In this document: positions 34,019 through 42,992 of the stretch, piece by piece
Layout of the letters: each line of letters starts with the position of its first letter
Position numbering within the stretch: position 1 is the first letter of the stretch
Origin: Paenibacillus ferrarius
GTDB taxonomy: Bacteria > Bacillota > Bacilli > Paenibacillales > NBRC-103111
Assembly (NCBI RefSeq): GCF_002027705.1
Contig: NZ_MBTG01000012.1
Span: 62,001 to 126,000, forward strand
Length of the DNA: 64,000 nt
Direction of reading: 5' to 3'
Made by a program: the position numbers and the translations under genes
Notes under the pieces: generated by a model
Told to the model about the DNA's origin: nothing
Database searches by the model: none
Seen by the model: the letters and a program-made list of their open reading frames with translations, nothing else

Positions 34019-34169
34019 AGCTTCATTTTTATATGGGAATAGGAATCTAGTACAAAATAATAGGGCATATTCAACACTTCACTTTACAGAAATATCTTTG
34101 TATAATACCACACATAGTAGAAATTAACAAACCATGATGCAGCTGTCTAGAAATAAGATAAACCTCATC

Positions 34170-34181
34170 GGGGGGGGGGGG
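34170..34181 (+). repeat. G12 homopolymer upstream of the kinase-like gene
   Basis: Twelve consecutive G residues end directly before GAGAGAAGGA, the ribosome binding site of the gene at 34192. Such tracts change length easily by slippage. It is in the 5' untranslated region, not in the coding sequence. Confidence 0.9.
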
Positions 34182-34191
34182 AGAGAAGGAA

Positions 34192-34848
34192 ATGCTGAAG
34201 CCGTGGCTGATCGAAATTCAACATCATTTGCTGCCTAATTTGGAGATTCATAGCGAAGATCCCTTTGAACCGATTGTTGTTCATGTGTACCCGAAGCCAT
34301 GGCGGCTTGTAGGATCTGGGAATTATGCAGCAGTTCTGATGCATCCTGGTTATCCCGATGTCGTTGTTAAAGTATATGCACCCGGCAGACCTGGCATCGA
34401 AGAAGAGACAGAAGTGTATAAACGGATAGGAAAGCACCCGGCATTCTCAGAATGCTTGCATGCAGGAGAGAACTTTTTGGTGCTGCGCCGCTTAACGGGA
34501 GTAACGTTATACAACTGTTTGCAGCGCGGGCTTGCGATACCGCGGCAAGTTATCACAGATATCGATCAAGCGCTTGACTACGCAGCGAGTCGCGGCTTGA
34601 ATCCGCATGATGTTCATGGGAAAAATGTGATGATGCTGGATGGACGAGGGCTTGTCGTCGATGTGTCTGATTTCATGAAAAGCGAATATTGTTCCATGTG
34701 GGATGATTTGAAGAATGCTTATGACCGTTTCTATTATCCTTGGGTACGCGGGATGCGCATCCCCGGATTTGCCTTGAATGTGGTTAGAAAAAGCTACCGC
34801 AAATGGAAGAGGTTTCGCAGGGCTCGCGGCACCAGTCGTTCCGTGTAG
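34192..34848 (+). CDS. Protein kinase-like (RIO/LPS-kinase type) protein
   Basis: 218 residues. It has a glycine-rich loop LVGSGNYAAVL, the ATP-binding Lys in DVVVKVYAPG, a catalytic-loop-like NPHDVHGKNVMM and a metal-site-like VVDVSDF. The protein is smaller than eukaryotic-type kinases and fits the RIO/LPS-kinase-like group. The canonical catalytic Asp is HDVHGKN rather than HRDLKPEN. A basic C-terminus (RKSYRKWKRFRRARG) may contact membrane or nucleic acid. AGAGAAGGA precedes the ATG, directly behind a G12 tract. The HPr-like gene follows by 34 bases. Confidence 0.8.
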   Translation: MLKPWLIEIQHHLLPNLEIHSEDPFEPIVVHVYPKPWRLVGSGNYAAVLMHPGYPDVVVKVYAPGRPGIEEETEVYKRIGKHPAFSECLHAGENFLVLRRLTGVTLYNCLQRGLAIPRQVITDIDQALDYAASRGLNPHDVHGKNVMMLDGRGLVVDVSDFMKSEYCSMWDDLKNAYDRFYYPWVRGMRIPGFALNVVRKSYRKWKRFRRARGTSRSV

Positions 34849-34882
34849 GAGCAACAATTCTATATACGAGGAAGGTATGACT

Positions 34883-35152
34883 ATGAGAGTTCATGAATTT
34901 ATTATTGGACGGGACTTGCAGCGCAGTGATTTGTCCGAGATTTCAGCGAAATCATCTCATTTTATTTCGGATATTACGATAGATTTTGAGCTTGAGCTTG
35001 AGCATAAATCGTTTCACGTGGATGTGAAAAGCTTGCTCGGCATGCTTCTTGTGCCAATCAAGGCAGGTACGTCCATCCGTTTGTTGACGAGAGGCAAAGA
35101 TGAGGAAGAGGCGATGCACTTCATATTTGCGCTCTTCGAATCGTATCGATGA
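34883..35152 (+). CDS. HPr-like protein lacking the phosphorylatable His
   Basis: 89 residues from the ATG at 34883 (GAGGAAGG seven bases upstream). The second half, FHVDVKSLLGMLLVPIKAGTSIRLLTRGKDEEEA, matches the HPr fold around its regulatory Ser (the Ser of VDVKSLLG at the place of HPr Ser46). The first helix has no equivalent of the active His15 (the region reads GRDLQRSDLSEISAKSS), so it cannot carry PTS phosphate. In that it resembles Crh. It lies behind the kinase-like gene, and the pair may work together. Confidence 0.8.
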   Translation: MRVHEFIIGRDLQRSDLSEISAKSSHFISDITIDFELELEHKSFHVDVKSLLGMLLVPIKAGTSIRLLTRGKDEEEAMHFIFALFESYR

Positions 35153-35309
35153 AAGGCATATGACACAATATTTGACCTTAAAAGCACAAGATTGGATAGA
35201 GATTGTACATTCAAAAAGGGATAAAATGAGTTTGTGAAGCTTATTGTACACCATTTAGGAATGATACAGAAGAAGCTGAATTAAGGTCGACATTGAAGGA
35301 GTGTGCAGG

Positions 35310-36344
35310 ATGAGCAAATATCGCGTCGTCGTCGTAGGCTGCGGCAGCATGGCAAGAGTATGGGTTGAATATATGTTGAAGCGTGAAGACAGCGTCATTA
35401 CAGCGCTGGTAGATATCAAGACGGAATTCGCACAAGCGATGGCGGATCGCTACGGCTTAACTTGCGGCATATACACGAACTTGGAGCAGGCGATTCAAGA
35501 AACCAAAGCCAATCTTGTGCTGGACATCACTATTCCTGATAGCCATTTCCAAGTGTGCACAACCGCTATGCGTTTAGGCTGCAATGTTTTCGGAGAGAAG
35601 CCGATGGCAGCAACCATGGCGGAAGCGCGAGAAATAGTACAGCTGGCGGAGCGAACGGGGAATTCACTCTCCGTTATGCAAAACCGCCGCTATCTGGCGA
35701 ATATCCGCGCCATGCGGGACCTCATTACGGCGGGTACGATTGGCCGTGTTGGATATGTAGGCGCCGATTTCTTCATCGGCGCCCATTTCGGTGGCTTCCG
35801 CGATGCGATGGACAGTCCGCTTATTCTAGACATGGCGATCCATACGTTCGATCAGGCGCGGTTTATAACAGGGGCAGACCCCGTGTCGGTGTACTGCCAG
35901 GAATTCAACCCGCCCGGCTCCTGGTATGCGGGCAATGCCTCGGCGATCTGCATCTATGAGATGTCAGACGGCTCTGTGTTCTGCTACCGCGGCTCCTGGT
36001 GCGCAGAAGGTATGCCGACCTCTTGGGAGTCGGCGTGGCGCGTAACAGGCGAGCAGGGCTCCGTCATGTGGGACGGAGAAAGCGCTCCTTACGCCGAGAT
36101 CGTCACCGCCGGAGATCAAACGGGCAAATTCATCCGCGATTGTACGAGAGTGGAAGCGGATGTGAACTGGACTGGCAGCAGCGGCCATGCCGGCTGCTTG
36201 GATGAGATGTTTTTGGCGCTGGAGCAAGGCCGCCCGGCCGAGACGGACTGCCGTGACAACATCAAGAGTATGGCGATGGTACTGGGCGCTATTGAAAGCG
36301 CCAAACTTGCTCAAAAGGTTGATTTGCGGAATTACTGGCGATAA
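35310..36344 (+). CDS. Gfo/Idh/MocA family oxidoreductase
   Basis: 344 residues from the ATG at 35310 (GAAGGAG eight bases upstream). A Rossmann motif VVVVGCGSMARVW opens the NAD(P)-binding half; the conserved EKP is in VFGEKPMA; the second half has LDMAIHTFDQARFITG with the catalytic-type His and Asp. Members oxidise or reduce sugars and inositols. The middle of the gene is richer in G+C than its start. No sugar operon surrounds it, so the substrate is not predicted. Confidence 0.9.
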   Translation: MSKYRVVVVGCGSMARVWVEYMLKREDSVITALVDIKTEFAQAMADRYGLTCGIYTNLEQAIQETKANLVLDITIPDSHFQVCTTAMRLGCNVFGEKPMAATMAEAREIVQLAERTGNSLSVMQNRRYLANIRAMRDLITAGTIGRVGYVGADFFIGAHFGGFRDAMDSPLILDMAIHTFDQARFITGADPVSVYCQEFNPPGSWYAGNASAICIYEMSDGSVFCYRGSWCAEGMPTSWESAWRVTGEQGSVMWDGESAPYAEIVTAGDQTGKFIRDCTRVEADVNWTGSSGHAGCLDEMFLALEQGRPAETDCRDNIKSMAMVLGAIESAKLAQKVDLRNYWR

Positions 36345-36483
36345 GCGGCAACCCAGCTGCACCAAAATGGAGCTGTCCCAAATATCAAGTTTGGGGTTTA
36401 AGCTTAGATAGTGTGAAGAGGATTACTTTGCAGCTTCATGCGGGATTTTTGTGGGTTTCTAGTTTGGTTGGGACTTAACGGAA

Positions 36484-36742
36484 AACCTGCGAAAGTGCAG
36501 GAATTTGCGGGCGGACGGGGTTAAAAAGCGGGAATGCCTGCAATTGTGCAGGCATTTTCAGTAAATCCAGCCTATCAGCCAGAATAAGCCTCAAAAAGAT
36601 GCACAAACGCAGGAATTGCATGATTGGGGCTATTCCAAGCCTCCAAAAGATGCACAATTGCAGGAATTTTCATGATTGAGGTCATAAAGATGCACAATTG
36701 CAGGAATTTCATGATTGAGGTCCAAAAGATGCACAATTCGGG
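36484..36742. repeat. R1 repeat, locus C
   Basis: Two CCTGC...GCAGG hairpin motifs (near 36486 and 36536) are followed by GATGCACAA(T/A)YGCAGGAATT units starting at 36598, 36649, 36689 and 36728, the last three 39-40 bp apart with identical spacer text ATGATTGAGGTC. The last is cut off after CAATTCG. Non-coding. Confidence 0.85.
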
Positions 36743-36844
36743 GGTATACCAGTATAGCTGGAGCAGGACAACATCAAGCCAATGAGCAAGGTGACGGAAA
36801 ACGAGCGCCATAATGAGCCTTGACGGCGGTTTTCTTGCACATTC

Positions 36845-36898
36845 AAAAAGGAGCTGCCCTCAAGTAGGTTTACCTACTTATAGGACAACTCCTTTTTG
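36845..36898 (-). terminator. Terminator of the YitT gene
   Basis: AAAAAGGAG pairs with CTCCTTTTT around an inner AAGTAGG/CCTACTT stem. It lies 29 bases behind the YitT stop codon. Confidence 0.85.
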
Positions 36899-36926
36899 TA
36901 TTTTCATCTGCAAATCAAAGGCCGAT

Positions 36927-37823
36927 TTAGTGAATATCTTTCTTCTTGAATCTTCCGCCCTTGACATCATGGATGTTCCCGATAGCCAGGAATGCTCTCG
37001 GATCCAGTTCGTCAACGATGGATTTTAATTTGGCTTCTTCAAGGCGGGTGATGACGCTGAAGATTACTTTTTTGTCATCGCCGGTAAAAGCGCCTTCGCC
37101 TTTCAGGTAGGTAACGCCGCGGCCCAAACGGTACGTGATGGCTTCTCCGATGGTTTCGTACTCATCGCTGATAATCCACACGGATTTGGATTGATCCAGC
37201 CCTTCAATGACGATATCAATCATTTTGAAGGCGATGAAGTAAGCAATCAGCGAGTACATGGCATGATCCCAGCCAAATACGAAGCCTGCGCTTCCTAGGA
37301 TGAAGAAGTTGAAGAACATGACGATTTCACCAACAGAGAATGGCGACTTTTTGCTGATCAAGATCGCGACAATTTCTGTTCCATCCAAGGAACCGCCTGA
37401 TCGAATGACAAGCCCGACACCAATACCTAAGATGATACCTCCGAAAACAGCTGCTAATAAGGGATCAATTGTAATGGCTTGAACGGGGTGCAGCAAGTAA
37501 GTGCCAACCGACATCAGTATGACCGAAAATAAGGTGGATAAGGCGAATGTTTTACCGATTTGTTTGTAGCCCAAAAGCAAGAATGGCAAGTTCAGCAAAA
37601 TTAAAAATATACCTAGCGGGAAATGCGTTAAATGAGCGAGGATAATGGATATCCCGACAATTCCGCCGTCGATGATGTTGTTGGGGACCAGGAAAATTTC
37701 CAGTCCAACCGATACTAAGCCAGATCCGAGAATCATGAATAGGATTCTTCGCAGAAATTTGGAGCGAGTTAATTTGCGATGTTGGGAGCTTGCGTGTTCT
37801 GCTCCAGCTAATGTGTTTGACAT
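36927..37823 (-). CDS. YitT family membrane protein
   Basis: 298 residues with about five membrane helices (MILGSGLVSVGLEIFLVPNNIIDGG, PFLLLGYKQIG, GGSLDGTEIVAI) and a C-terminal soluble DUF2179 domain (GRGVTYLKGEGAFTGDDKKVIFSVI). YitT-type proteins are common in multiple copies in Bacillales; the function is not settled. GAGGAA precedes the ATG. Confidence 0.9.
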   Translation of the reverse strand: MSNTLAGAEHASSQHRKLTRSKFLRRILFMILGSGLVSVGLEIFLVPNNIIDGGIVGISIILAHLTHFPLGIFLILLNLPFLLLGYKQIGKTFALSTLFSVILMSVGTYLLHPVQAITIDPLLAAVFGGIILGIGVGLVIRSGGSLDGTEIVAILISKKSPFSVGEIVMFFNFFILGSAGFVFGWDHAMYSLIAYFIAFKMIDIVIEGLDQSKSVWIISDEYETIGEAITYRLGRGVTYLKGEGAFTGDDKKVIFSVITRLEEAKLKSIVDELDPRAFLAIGNIHDVKGGRFKKKDIH

Positions 37824-37856
37824 GTAGGTTCCTCTTTCCCTAATTCAATTCTTTTT

Positions 37857-38222
37857 CTAGGTCGAAAAATAATGAATGAGGCCCGTATAACCCGAAACGA
37901 ATTTGAGAAAGGCGAGGAGTATTTCTTTTAGTCGCAGCCATATTTTGGATAAGATATAAACAATAAAAATGACAAAAATGGTAATATGATATTGGGCGAA
38001 AAAATCATTCAGCCATCGAATTTTATCGATATGCTGGAAAAATGTTTTTTTGGTTAGTGAATGTTCTTGTATGCTCAAGACTTGAGTCGTATTCGCCAGC
38101 ACAAGTATCTCGTTATCTGATGAGAAATGATGGGAAATCGGTGGTGTCAACGGAAAAATAAATAAGCCGAGGATGATCCATACCAAGATTTGCCACTGAT
38201 ACTTTCGTAGAAAAAGACGCAA
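37857..38222 (-). CDS. Hypothetical two-helix membrane protein
   Basis: 121 residues from a TTG at 38222, which has AGGAGGGGA seven bases upstream; a longer frame runs to 38276 without a site. Two membrane helices at about 12-30 and 82-105 enclose an extracytoplasmic loop of about 50 residues. No family recognised. It lies just upstream of YitT in the same direction. Confidence 0.65.
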   Translation of the reverse strand: MRLFLRKYQWQILVWIILGLFIFPLTPPISHHFSSDNEILVLANTTQVLSIQEHSLTKKTFFQHIDKIRWLNDFFAQYHITIFVIFIVYILSKIWLRLKEILLAFLKFVSGYTGLIHYFST

Positions 38223-38342
38223 GGAGTATCCCCTCCTGATCCTAACTTTGAACCAAATTTGCTTGAATTGTAGCATTTCAACTTGTCAGAGTCAAACCTT
38301 GCAGAAGGTTTTTGCACTCTTGACCGTTCTTTATTTCATCGC

Positions 38343-38373
38343 TTGACCTTAACGTAAGGTTAAGGTTTATCGT
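38343..38373 (+). promoter_or_regulatory. MerR-type promoter/operator
   Basis: -35 TTGACC (38343-38348) and -10 TATCGT (38368-38373) are separated by 19 bp, which is too long for normal promoters but typical of MerR-activated ones. The spacer is filled by the dyad ACCTTAAC-N5-GTTAAGGT (38346-38366). No merR-like gene lies nearby. Confidence 0.8.
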
Positions 38374-38400
38374 TAGGAAATAACAAAGGAGGTCATGAAG

Positions 38401-39108
38401 ATGTCAAGAGAAACTGAAATCTATCAAGATAATACGCATACGTACGATGAATTAATCAGCAAGCAGCCACCTCTAGATAAGGTAATCAATGAGATAAGAC
38501 CTTATTATCAATTAGATGTTGTAGATCTGGGAGCAGGAACGGGAAGATTCGCTTTATTTCTGGTGGAGCAAGTCAATTCACTTCTGTGCTTGGATAATGC
38601 GAAGCCCATGTTGGCCGTATTAGAAGAAAAGCTGAGCCAAACCGCGTATACGAACTGGCAAACGATGGTTTCAGACCACAGAGAGCTGCCGATTGCAGAT
38701 AACAGCAAGGACTTGGTTCTAGCGGGTTGGACGTTATGTTATTTAGCTAGCTCGAGTCTGGATAATTGGGAGCACAATTTGGAGCAAATGATGGCGGAGA
38801 TGACAAGAATTCTTCGTCCGGATGGCACTATCATCATCTTTGAAACGTTGGGTACTGCCGTTATAAGTCCAACTAAACATGATTATTTAAGTTCTTATTA
38901 TGATCTGTTGGAAAGCAAATATGGATTTGAACATTCGTTTATTCGTACTGACTATGCCTTCCATGATCTGGAAGAAGCTGTTCAGCTTACTTCGTACTTC
39001 TTCGGGGAGGAAATAGCAGGGCGAGTAGCAGAAAACGGTTGGCATATCGTACCAGAATTTGCCGGTATTTGGGTTAAACATAAGGGGCTGGAAGTAAAAA
39101 TGGACTAA
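38401..39108 (+). CDS. SAM-dependent methyltransferase under MerR-type control
   Basis: 235 residues from the ATG at 38401 (AAAGGAGGT seven bases upstream). Motif I VVDLGAGTGRFALFLV, then SLLCLDNAKPML, SKDLVLAGWTLCYLASS and ILRPDGTIIIFETLG. It resembles ubiquinone/menaquinone-type and small-molecule methyltransferases. Its promoter carries a MerR-family operator, so it is probably induced by a small molecule, such as a toxic drug or aldehyde. The substrate is unknown. Confidence 0.87.
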   Translation: MSRETEIYQDNTHTYDELISKQPPLDKVINEIRPYYQLDVVDLGAGTGRFALFLVEQVNSLLCLDNAKPMLAVLEEKLSQTAYTNWQTMVSDHRELPIADNSKDLVLAGWTLCYLASSSLDNWEHNLEQMMAEMTRILRPDGTIIIFETLGTAVISPTKHDYLSSYYDLLESKYGFEHSFIRTDYAFHDLEEAVQLTSYFFGEEIAGRVAENGWHIVPEFAGIWVKHKGLEVKMD

Positions 39109-39273
39109 TCATTTTTTTGAGAGGAATTTGTGTTAGCAATCACCAAATAATATCGTAACAACGTATAATAGACAAATTCATAAGAGTATAGTCCAATTGA
39201 ACTATAGCCATACTTAAGATTCCGTTTATTCATCACATTAATGGTCCAGCAGCTGTAGGGGGAGATTGCTTGT

Positions 39274-41196
39274 ATGTGGACTTTCATACAAAAAAATACG
39301 TGGTTTCGCTATGTGATTGCTGGCATGGTCTCTTTTGGATTATTCCTAGGATTATATCACATCATTACGGTTGAAGGGGCAGATAACAATCCGCGGTTCA
39401 TGATGATCCGGTTGGAAGACATCGGACCTGGCGGTTATTATAGTACGCTCGAAGGCATCGGCAAGTTGAGAGCTGTTCTCTCCTACTTAAATGAGCAGAA
39501 CGTGCATTACAGTCTGGCTGTCATCCCAAGGTGGAAGAATATCATGCCTGATGGCACCCGGTATGATCGCTCGATAGATCAGTTGGATAACAGCTACATT
39601 CAGTCGTTTGACAAGGTTCTTCGAGAAGCCGCTCAGTCCAACGGCACAATCGGCATGCACGGTTATACGCACCAAGTCGGGGACGAGCGCCGTGAGGATG
39701 GACATCAAGCTTCTGGCATTGGCAACGAGTTTAATGTTCCTGATGTTCCGGAAACGATGACGGCTGCATTCGCGCTGAACCGAGTCAAGGAAGGGCTGTC
39801 GCGCTTCCAAGCTGCCGGATTTATGCCTCATTTCTGGGAAGCGCCTCATTATCACACAACACCGGAACAGGATAAGGTATTCCGTTCTTATTTTGGGCTT
39901 CAGTATCAGCCGGATACCAGTATCAACTCGAATCCGCCGTTCGCGCAATATGAGAATGTGCTCAATACGAGCAATGGAATTCCGTCTTTTGGTAATGTAT
40001 ATGTGCCTACTACGCTTTCTTATATCCCGAGCGGTAAGGATGAGAAATTTATCTTGAATCAGTTAGGCAAAATGGAGCGAATTAATTCTTTTTTCTATCA
40101 TCCATTTTTGGAATTTAGTCATTTGGAACCTGTCTTGGATGAATGGGGAAGTCCAGTTGTCAAAGACGGAATTCCCGCTTATCAGTACATGCATGATAAC
40201 AAAAGTGTCTTGCAAAAGTTGATCACGCAACTGCATCAAAAGGGCTATCCATTTTACTCGATTCACGATTATATTCCTTTTACGCCTGCTCAGCGACTGA
40301 AAATAGGAAGTGCGAAGTCTACGCTGGTTCAGGTCGGTCATGTAACTGGAAGAAGCGAGGCTGATATTGTATCTTGGGATAAGAAAACCGGCAATATCGC
40401 GGTAACGCAGGGGAAATTCTCAGCTATCCGCAATGAAAGCCAACCAGCACCGCAGACAGCCGCTACGATTCCTTATGTCGATGGCTCGGCTTTTGCCTTA
40501 AACAGTCGCGACAATCAGCATAAAGAAGGACTCTGGGTGGTCACACCAACGGGGAAGCTTGAAGCGTACTCATCATTGGCCAATGGATTTACGAAAAAGC
40601 AAAGCTGGAAAATTCCTGCCAACCGTTGGTATGATCTATATGAGCTGCGCCAGCCAAATGGGGATTGTATCCTTGCTGGACAGTCTATAGACCGCAGTCA
40701 GCTTCTTGGCGTCTACGTGCACGGGAATGAAGTGAAGCCTATTAAGCCATACACGTTCCGAACCAGCTCTTCCCGGGATCTAATCGTTAGAAATGTCAAG
40801 AATCAAAATCGGCAAAGTCTATTATTATTTAAAGAAAATACGTCGCAAGGCGTGGAGTTTGAGCTGGATAAAACAGCAATGCAGTGGAATCTAAACAAAG
40901 TGTTCTTAGATATTCCTGAAGAGCTTGGCAATATCCGATTTGGTGATTTTAACGGCGATGGCAAAGAAGATATTTTACGCTATGATGCGAAAAATATGAC
41001 CAGCCGCGTGTACCAAGGAACAACGGAGAATGAGTATCAACTGCTGTCCGTGTTTGGACCGTGGGGCAAAGCGAATGGACGTATAGTTGTCGCGGATTTC
41101 GATGGCAACGGGAAAGACGATATTGCCAGGTATCCCAGCGATGATGCTTTTCTCGATGTTGCGTTGTCGTTTCAAAGTCAGAATGCCAAGGAATAG
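39274..41196 (+). CDS. DUF2334 polysaccharide deacetylase-like protein with FG-GAP repeats
   Basis: 640 residues. An N-terminal membrane anchor (about 11-31) is followed by a DUF2334 domain with FMMIRLEDIGPGG, SLAVIPRW and IGMHGYTHQ, a divergent NodB-type deacetylase fold. The C-terminal part contains at least two FG-GAP/VCBS-type segments with Ca-binding DFNGDGKEDIL and DFDGNGKDDIA. It is probably exported and anchored outside the membrane. GGGGGAGA precedes the ATG. The substrate is unknown. Confidence 0.85.
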   Translation: MWTFIQKNTWFRYVIAGMVSFGLFLGLYHIITVEGADNNPRFMMIRLEDIGPGGYYSTLEGIGKLRAVLSYLNEQNVHYSLAVIPRWKNIMPDGTRYDRSIDQLDNSYIQSFDKVLREAAQSNGTIGMHGYTHQVGDERREDGHQASGIGNEFNVPDVPETMTAAFALNRVKEGLSRFQAAGFMPHFWEAPHYHTTPEQDKVFRSYFGLQYQPDTSINSNPPFAQYENVLNTSNGIPSFGNVYVPTTLSYIPSGKDEKFILNQLGKMERINSFFYHPFLEFSHLEPVLDEWGSPVVKDGIPAYQYMHDNKSVLQKLITQLHQKGYPFYSIHDYIPFTPAQRLKIGSAKSTLVQVGHVTGRSEADIVSWDKKTGNIAVTQGKFSAIRNESQPAPQTAATIPYVDGSAFALNSRDNQHKEGLWVVTPTGKLEAYSSLANGFTKKQSWKIPANRWYDLYELRQPNGDCILAGQSIDRSQLLGVYVHGNEVKPIKPYTFRTSSSRDLIVRNVKNQNRQSLLLFKENTSQGVEFELDKTAMQWNLNKVFLDIPEELGNIRFGDFNGDGKEDILRYDAKNMTSRVYQGTTENEYQLLSVFGPWGKANGRIVVADFDGNGKDDIARYPSDDAFLDVALSFQSQNAKE

Positions 41197-41237
41197 GATT
41201 TTCAAGCGGGAAGGGCACTCAGTCAGGGAGGAAGAAA

Positions 41238-41669
41238 GTGAGAGCACCGATTTTGTATGGGTCCGTCCATGTGTTATTTTATCGGGACGAAGAGGTTTTA
41301 TTGTTAAAACGGCAAAACACCGGCTTTCAAGACGGGATGTGGAGTGTTGTGGCCGGCCGTATGGATGGCAATGAAGAGGTTGTATCAGCTGCGATCAGGG
41401 AAGCCAAAGAAGAAGCAGGCGTGGTCATCCAACCAACGGAGATTGAGGTCATCGGCGTTATGCACCGAAAAAACACATCTTCCGAATGGGTGGATTTCTT
41501 CCTAATCGCTCATCGCTGGCAAGGAGAAATAAGGAATGAAGAGCCTGAAAAATGTGAGCAGTTGAAGTGGTTTCCTGTGAATGAGCTGCCAAGTGAGATG
41601 ATTCCTTACATTCGAATTGCTCTGGAGAAGGAATCGCGAGGCGTTTGGTTTGAGAGTATAGGGTGGTAA
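41238..41669 (+). CDS. Nudix hydrolase
   Basis: 143 residues from a GTG at 41238 behind GGAGGAAGAAA. The canonical Nudix box is GRMDGNEEVVSAAIREAKEE with AGV completing it. LYGSVHVLFYRDEEVLLLKR is the typical first strand. It is followed by a terminator. The substrate, probably a nucleotide derivative, cannot be predicted. Confidence 0.9.
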   Translation: MRAPILYGSVHVLFYRDEEVLLLKRQNTGFQDGMWSVVAGRMDGNEEVVSAAIREAKEEAGVVIQPTEIEVIGVMHRKNTSSEWVDFFLIAHRWQGEIRNEEPEKCEQLKWFPVNELPSEMIPYIRIALEKESRGVWFESIGW

Positions 41670-41686
41670 TAGAGCTATTTGCGATG

Positions 41687-41714
41687 AAAAGGACTGCATC
41701 CGTGCAGTTCTTTT
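41687..41714 (+). terminator. Terminator after the Nudix gene
   Basis: AAAAGGACTGCA pairs with TGCAGTTCTTTT (one G-U) around a TCCG loop. Confidence 0.88.
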
Positions 41715-41789
41715 CTCATTTCATTCGGACCAGGCGGACTGCGACTGCATACAGTGATAAAGATGATCCTATTTGGTGAAGGTGATAAC

Positions 41790-42845
41790 GTGCGTAATGT
41801 GGTCGGCATTCTTCTGGATCGAAAGACGTACTTAGGTATTCCCAGTCAGCAAACTGGCTATGAACGCATCGATCTTTACAATAAAGCAGCTAAGAAACTA
41901 GGGATGACGCCCTTTTACATGTGTTTGCCGCAGATAAGCGGGAAGTCCTCGCTAGGTTTCCTCTATGAGAATAAAAAATATCGGCTGGTTCGAATGTCGC
42001 TGCCCAAAGTAACGCATAATCGTGCTATGTCGCTGACGTCTTATTTGACAAAAAAGTTATCTATGCTTTCAAGAAGCAGCAAGGTGTTCAACGAGCAAAA
42101 TCGATACGATAAACTGCGCATTTACAAGCTGCTCGAAGCACAAGAGTCTGTCAGAGCGTATTTGCCTCTCTCGATGGCTTACTCCCCCAAACGGCTAGTG
42201 AAGGCGATGAGTCACTACTCATCTCTGTTCATTAAGCCGACGAATAGCAGTATTGGCAAAGGCGTTATTCAACTAACACGCAAAGACGATGAGAATTGGC
42301 AGCTTTGTTGGAGCAATAAAAAGCCAGCAGTAGTCAGCGAGACGAAGGCGATCGCTTTTATTCGTGAGAAGGTGGGCTCCCAAAGGTATATGATTCAAAA
42401 AGCGATTGCTCTTGCCAAGTATCGTGGAAGACCTTATGATCTTCGGGTGTCGGTCCAGCGCGGAGACGAAGGGAAATGGCAAGTGAACGGCATTGCAGGA
42501 AAAGTAGCCGCAGCAGGACGTCACGTCACGAACTTGGCTAAAGGAGGAGCAGCGAGACATTGTGAGGATTTATTTCGAAGCAGCGGATTCGATCCGACTC
42601 GGATGAAGAAATCCATTGAACAAGCTTCGCTTCTTATAGTAGAAAGCTTAGCGCGGCGAATTCCTCAAGTGGCTGATGTGGGCCTAGACATTGGTGTTGA
42701 CGAACAAGGCCGTATCGGATTAATTGAGGTCAATTGCAGGGATCAGAGGTATGAATTTAAAGAGCTGAAAATGAATGAATCATTTTATAAAACGTATGAA
42801 ACCCCTATGAAATATGCCAAATATCTTCTGAAGAAACGACATTGA
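41790..42845 (+). CDS. YheC/YheD-family ATP-grasp, endospore coat-associated
   Basis: 351 residues from a GTG at 41790 with AAGGTG six bases upstream (a GTG at 41754 is also in frame). N-terminus VVGILLDRKTYLG and MTPFYMCLPQI, then the ATP-grasp core with FIKPTNSSIGKGVIQL, YMIQKAIALAKYRGRPYDLRV and ADVGLDIGVDEQGRIGLIEVN. YheC and YheD are found on the B. subtilis endospore coat. The chemical reaction is unknown. Confidence 0.87.
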   Translation: MRNVVGILLDRKTYLGIPSQQTGYERIDLYNKAAKKLGMTPFYMCLPQISGKSSLGFLYENKKYRLVRMSLPKVTHNRAMSLTSYLTKKLSMLSRSSKVFNEQNRYDKLRIYKLLEAQESVRAYLPLSMAYSPKRLVKAMSHYSSLFIKPTNSSIGKGVIQLTRKDDENWQLCWSNKKPAVVSETKAIAFIREKVGSQRYMIQKAIALAKYRGRPYDLRVSVQRGDEGKWQVNGIAGKVAAAGRHVTNLAKGGAARHCEDLFRSSGFDPTRMKKSIEQASLLIVESLARRIPQVADVGLDIGVDEQGRIGLIEVNCRDQRYEFKELKMNESFYKTYETPMKYAKYLLKKRH

Positions 42846-42992
42846 GGAAGATCAGCCCTAAGACATTAGGGCTTCTACATAGAAACTTGAGAAATGGGGC
42901 GTACCCCTATTTTAATTAGCTTATTCATCTAGGTCACAAGATGCCTGACGCGAATATACTTAACTATGGCGTTGTAAAGGTGGTATTTGATA

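Noticed and set aside
35555-36365. Frames of more than 130 codons within the Gfo/Idh gene on both strands
   Set aside because: They overlap a clear oxidoreductase gene and have no motif or start signal.
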